From positions 19,018,063 to 19,082,062 of the forward strand of contig NC_056049.1 of NCBI RefSeq assembly GCF_004379255.2: a stretch of 64,000 bases of DNA, read 5' to 3'. The stretch is from Salvia splendens. Lineage: Eukaryota; Streptophyta; Magnoliopsida; Lamiales; Lamiaceae. Made by a program: the position numbers and the translations under genes. The notes under the pieces are model-generated. The model was not told where the DNA came from and did not search any database. It saw only the letters and a list, made by a program, of their open reading frames with translations. Below, piece after piece: positions 60,721-64,000 of the stretch. How positions within the stretch are numbered: the first letter of the stretch is position 1; every line of letters begins with the position of its first letter.

Positions 60721-61571
60721 TGGGGAAAATCAATTTAATTAAGATCATGCATCTTGTTCTAGCCAAATAAAGTGGCTACGTGAAATTTCATTTTTGTGAC
60801 CTTTATTTAATATATGTCGATTGGAAATTTCATTTATGAAATTTAAATTGTTGCTACGTGATTGAGTTTGATTATGTGGAATAAATCGTCATGGGGGAAT
60901 TGGAATGAAGTGCTATTTATATTTTAATGTGTGGAAAATCAATTTAATTAAGATCATGCATCTTGTTCTAGCCAAATAAAGTGGCTATTGTCGGCCCCTC
61001 CAATTATTGGAAATTTTATTCTTTCTTGGATTTAATTAATTGTTTTGGGATATTCATCCAAATTAAATCCAAATCAAATTATCCCTAAATTGTGCTACAT
61101 GAAATTCGAACTCTAACCTATTATTTTTGTGAGTTTCGAATATTCTCTTTTTTAATTACGAGGATGAATTAGTTTCTTTGATTTAATTGGTACCTGGTTG
61201 ATTTCCTTTAGCTATTTTAAATCCAATTAAATCTTGCCATATTTTATTCCCTAAGCCCAATTAAATTAAGAGTTGAATTATTTCCTTGTGGCTAATTAAG
61301 CCAATTTTCGCCCCCTATTTGTAGAGGAGAATATATTTGCTTCCTATTTTGTGGAATTCCTTTTATTCAATTAAATACCAAATTAATACCTAAGTCAAAT
61401 TAATTGGGGATGTGAATATTTTCCTTCTATTGTGTCTCCATCCCACACGTTTTTTTTGGCTTAATTTCCTTGTGGAAATTTATTTAATTGTCGCCTATTT
61501 TATGGGAGTATTTTCCTATAAAGAAATTACCAAATTTAAATCATATTCTATTTAATTGAGGATTTAAACCA
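60721..61571 (+). repeat. Rearranged continuation of the 3' Gypsy LTR
   Basis: 60726-60776 continues the LTR after the solo-LTR insertion. About 60787-60936 then repeats LTR sequence from near its start (TTTTTGTGACCTTTATTTAA), and the LTR runs on to GAGGATTTAAA near 61569. Compared with 5' LTR 49168 (GAGGATTTAAATAATTTCC) it stops there, so over 2.6 kb of the 3' LTR is absent from the window. Confidence 0.75.
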
Positions 61572-62490
61572 TGCTTGTCCTGAAGCATAAAAGACAAGAA
61601 AAAGAAATAAGGCGAATTTCAATGCACGGTTCCCAAGAACGACTCCATAAACAAAACACAAACAAAGCACCGACTCCTAGACCTAGACAATTACAGACTC
61701 ACAAAAGAAAACAACACACAAATACAGATAAGCATGAACTAGTTTCTACTTTTAGGCGACCGTCCCCACAAGCTTAAGTTTTATCCGATCGTCTACAGTC
61801 TTCAAATCCTCCCCCTTCTCTCTTCTACCTAAACGGTCTGTCAGTTCGTCAAGATAGCCTATTGATTCCCCAGCAGTTAGGTTCGCTCGATCACTCATTC
61901 CTCACCAGGGATGTTAGGATCGAAACGCTCCAAAGTTAAAGTTACACCACTGATGCGTCGGGTTATGAGAGTTTCTCCTTCCTACTACTCCTTCTCCTTA
62001 TTGATTTTCTGGGTCAGGTTGCGATTGCTTCCTGCCCTTATTTTTTTCATCATTTTTTCTTCTTTCTTCTTCTTTTTCTTTTTCTATATATATCCCTTTT
62101 CCCCCTGGACTTCGTCCAGCTTATACCTCCTTTTCCTGGACTTCGTCCAGCTTATACCTCCATAACCCATTTTTTCTCTTTTATACTCTACTCCCTAAGC
62201 ATCAAGTGGCAGCCCATTTTTACATGTTAGCTCAAAGTGTATAGGCTTATAACTCACATTTATATAGTGGGGCTTCACAACTAGGTCAGCTAAGGCGTCC
62301 TCTATCGTCCTTACTTCATTCAGACCGTTTTTAGTTCATTAAGGAAAAAGGCCTCAAAGTTGACATGTATCCTATCTTCAATCGCCCTCACTAAGGGAAT
62401 CTTGCTTTATTATCTTACTAGCTCATGCAACACACAAAAACGCTAGACCTAGAGACTCTAAGACTCCTATTTACAAAAACTAATACTGCA
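61572..62490 (-). mobile_element. 3' LTR of a minus-strand LTR element inserted in the Gypsy LTR
   Basis: On the minus strand it starts TGCAGTATTAGTTTTTGTAA and ends ...TTCAGGACAAGCA. A polypurine tract, GGGAGGGGGGAG, sits directly upstream (about 62494-62510). An imperfect tandem CTGGACTTCGTCCAGCTTATA repeat is at about 62104 and 62137. LTR identity is inferred from the TG/CA ends and the tract, because the partner LTR is outside the window. Confidence 0.6.
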
Positions 62491-62822
62491 CTTACTCCCC
62501 CCCTCCCACTTCACTCAAGCTTGTCCCCAAGTTGTCCTAGTGAAGTGGGGAAATAGGGAAGTATGAACAACACAACGCGCATAAAACAAAACAAACTTCA
62601 CTTAGACTGTACGACGGGCTAAGTGGGAGAAGGCCCAACAAACACCAAAGCATGCAAAAACAGAACAACTCATTCTCACACTTAGACCAAGGATTGAGCT
62701 AAGTGTGGGAAGCTGCAACACATATATACTAAATAAAGCATGTTGGTCACAGACAAACATAAACAGAAAAGGAAGAAGAAAAGAAAAAATAGAAATTGAA
62801 AAGTTACTTGGTTTAGGGGGAA

Positions 62823-64000
62823 TCAATTCGGGGTCTGGCCCCCGCGGGAGCCAGTCTTGGGCGGTGCGGATGGTTGGGTCGCTCTAGTTTTCTTCTTCGC
62901 CGGTAAGTTCGGCACCTCTTTCTCTGTCTCACTTGGTCTGGGGATTGTTTTCTTCACAGCCAAGGGTTTAGCCGCGGACGGGGCAGTCAGAGGCTTCGTC
63001 GGCTGGGGAGGCTTCTGGAGAGATAGACTTCCTTGCTCTGGCGATTTAGAAGCGGTGCCAGGGCAAGGAAGCAACTTCGGTGCCTCGGGGAACCTCTCTT
63101 TAAACCACTTCGCCATCATCAGCATCAGCGAGACGCCCTCTGCTATCCTCTCAGTGTGCTTAGACGACGTTGCCACAAGATCAGTAATACGTCCCTTGAG
63201 GGCCACGATCTCCTCTCTGACTTTCCCGACTTCCATTCTTACCTCGGTTACCTCCTTCCTCACTCCTGCGACTTCCTTCTTTACTCCTGCAACATTTTTC
63301 TGTACGTCCTCAACATCGACACTGTACTTTTCATTACCCCGTAGGGCCACAATCTCTTCTCTAACCATCTTGATTTCTGATCTCATCCATCCCACCTCCG
63401 TTCTCATCTCTTCAACCTCAACCTTGGCTCCTGCCTCCACACTTTCTGGGTCCTGCTTCACCTGGACTTCCGACCTGCCGACCTCATAAAAACAGACCTC
63501 CTTCCCATGCATATATAAAAGCCCCTTGTTAAAAAAGTAATCGACATTAAAAACCTCCGGGGGCATGCACATCTCCACATCTCGGCACGATTTGGCTATC
63601 TAAAGTATTACGTTGCGTTGAAGGTATGCCCCTAGGAGATGGCATGTATACATGTCTCTGGAAGGGTTGGCGACCATCTGATGGCAAGCCTGGGCTAGCC
63701 AGTAGCCCAGGTGTACACGGACTCCCTTGGCCATACACCAAGTAAAATAGAGATCAGTCGTGGTCAGAGCAGCGTTTGCAGTGCCCATCAGATTATAACT
63801 TATGAAGGTCTGAGCGAATCGCAGGATCCGGTTCTCTATGTGCGAAGATTTCAAACAACTCGTTTTAAACTGACCCACCTTGGAGTGAGTTATGAACTCC
63901 CAAGCGCTTTGTGGTTTGAAACCAGGGGTAAACTTAGGCGGACCCACCATCCTGTCATTCCACAAGCCCTCATCATCCTGTGTGGGCGATAACAACCCCA
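62823..64000 (-). pseudogene. Coding region of the minus-strand LTR element: plant-transposon-type domain plus coiled coil, one in-frame stop
   Basis: It is open from the window edge to a TAG at 63600-63602 and then, in the same frame, to 62823. The first part (SAWEFITHSKVGQFKTSCLK..., LMGTANAALTTTDLYFTWCM, RDMYTCHLLGAYLQRNV) resembles the helical putative plant transposon protein domain found in extra ORFs of Athila/Tat-like and non-autonomous LTR elements. The second part is a long heptad-rich coiled coil (VAGVKKEVAGVRKEVTEVRM, VREEIVALKG) with a Pro/Lys-rich tail. There is no ATG start within the window, and no RT, protease or integrase is visible. A single TAG divides an otherwise continuous frame. 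Confidence 0.6.

Noticed and set aside
62857..63489. 210-residue plus-strand frame
   Set aside because: It is the antisense shadow of the coiled-coil region of the minus-strand LTR-element ORF.

Overview
This is plant nuclear DNA. The evidence is introns with GT-AG borders, plant-only protein families (FAR1/FHY3-type proteins, a TSJT1/AILP-type YGL-LRDR protein, a plant type-A G-protein gamma subunit), a MIR167-like hairpin and dense plant transposon debris. Base composition, LTR types and repeat style suggest an asterid, perhaps Lamiales, but that taxonomic call is inference from memory. Only four loci look like ordinary host genes: a TSJT1-like gene (28949-30691), a MIR167-like precursor (about 34838-34922), an ARL5-like small GTPase (40800-42324) and a convergent G-gamma gene (42548-43136).

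Positions 1-19106, 24635-26370 and 45436-45798 are dominated by one group of DNA transposons. Most sit in long (TA)n tracts and begin GGG.../GGAAAATGATCA... directly after the TA run. Family members carry one short motif repeated irregularly in both orientations: TATCATTTTATC (1-3388), ATAATGCAC (3429-8677 and 9832-11455), TTACTTCATT (8984-9812, 11757-12368, 14183-14941), ATGACC (8702-8968, 13555-13839, 13875-14147, 14964-19106, 26082-26370), TTGACAT (12796-13506, 24635-26007) and AGTTCACTATA (45436-45798). The three large members carry a FAR1-domain gene with a tiny phase-1 first exon. In two of them a second gene, on the opposite strand and convergent with the first, begins with a 46-nt phase-1 exon (AT-hook in one; in the other the gene probably ends in a Ulp1-like domain). 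This resembles the convergent mudrA/mudrB layout of Mutator elements. I read the group as TA-microsatellite-targeting MULE-like elements, each family with its own reiterated motif. This is the main candidate for something undescribed.

The middle (19.1-36.3 kb) is intergenic DNA with Stowaway-like and PIF/Harbinger-like MITEs, tRNA-derived SINE candidates, a 922/924-bp virtually perfect tandem duplication (26226-28072), the TSJT1-like gene and the MIR167-like hairpin. At 36324-39292 lies a solo Gypsy LTR holding a Harbinger-like MITE, which in turn holds a tRNA-Ala-like sequence.

The ARL5/G-gamma pair sits inside a 5.7-kb island flanked by about 615-bp inverted repeats (40100-40714 and 46419-47042). 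The right arm abuts a decayed Copia element on the minus strand (47043-48387). That element is interrupted by a decayed Tekay-like Gypsy element (48388-61571), which itself contains a Copia-like solo LTR (52386-53779), another solo LTR (59135-60720) and, at its broken right end, a further LTR element on the minus strand (61572-64000) that leaves the window.
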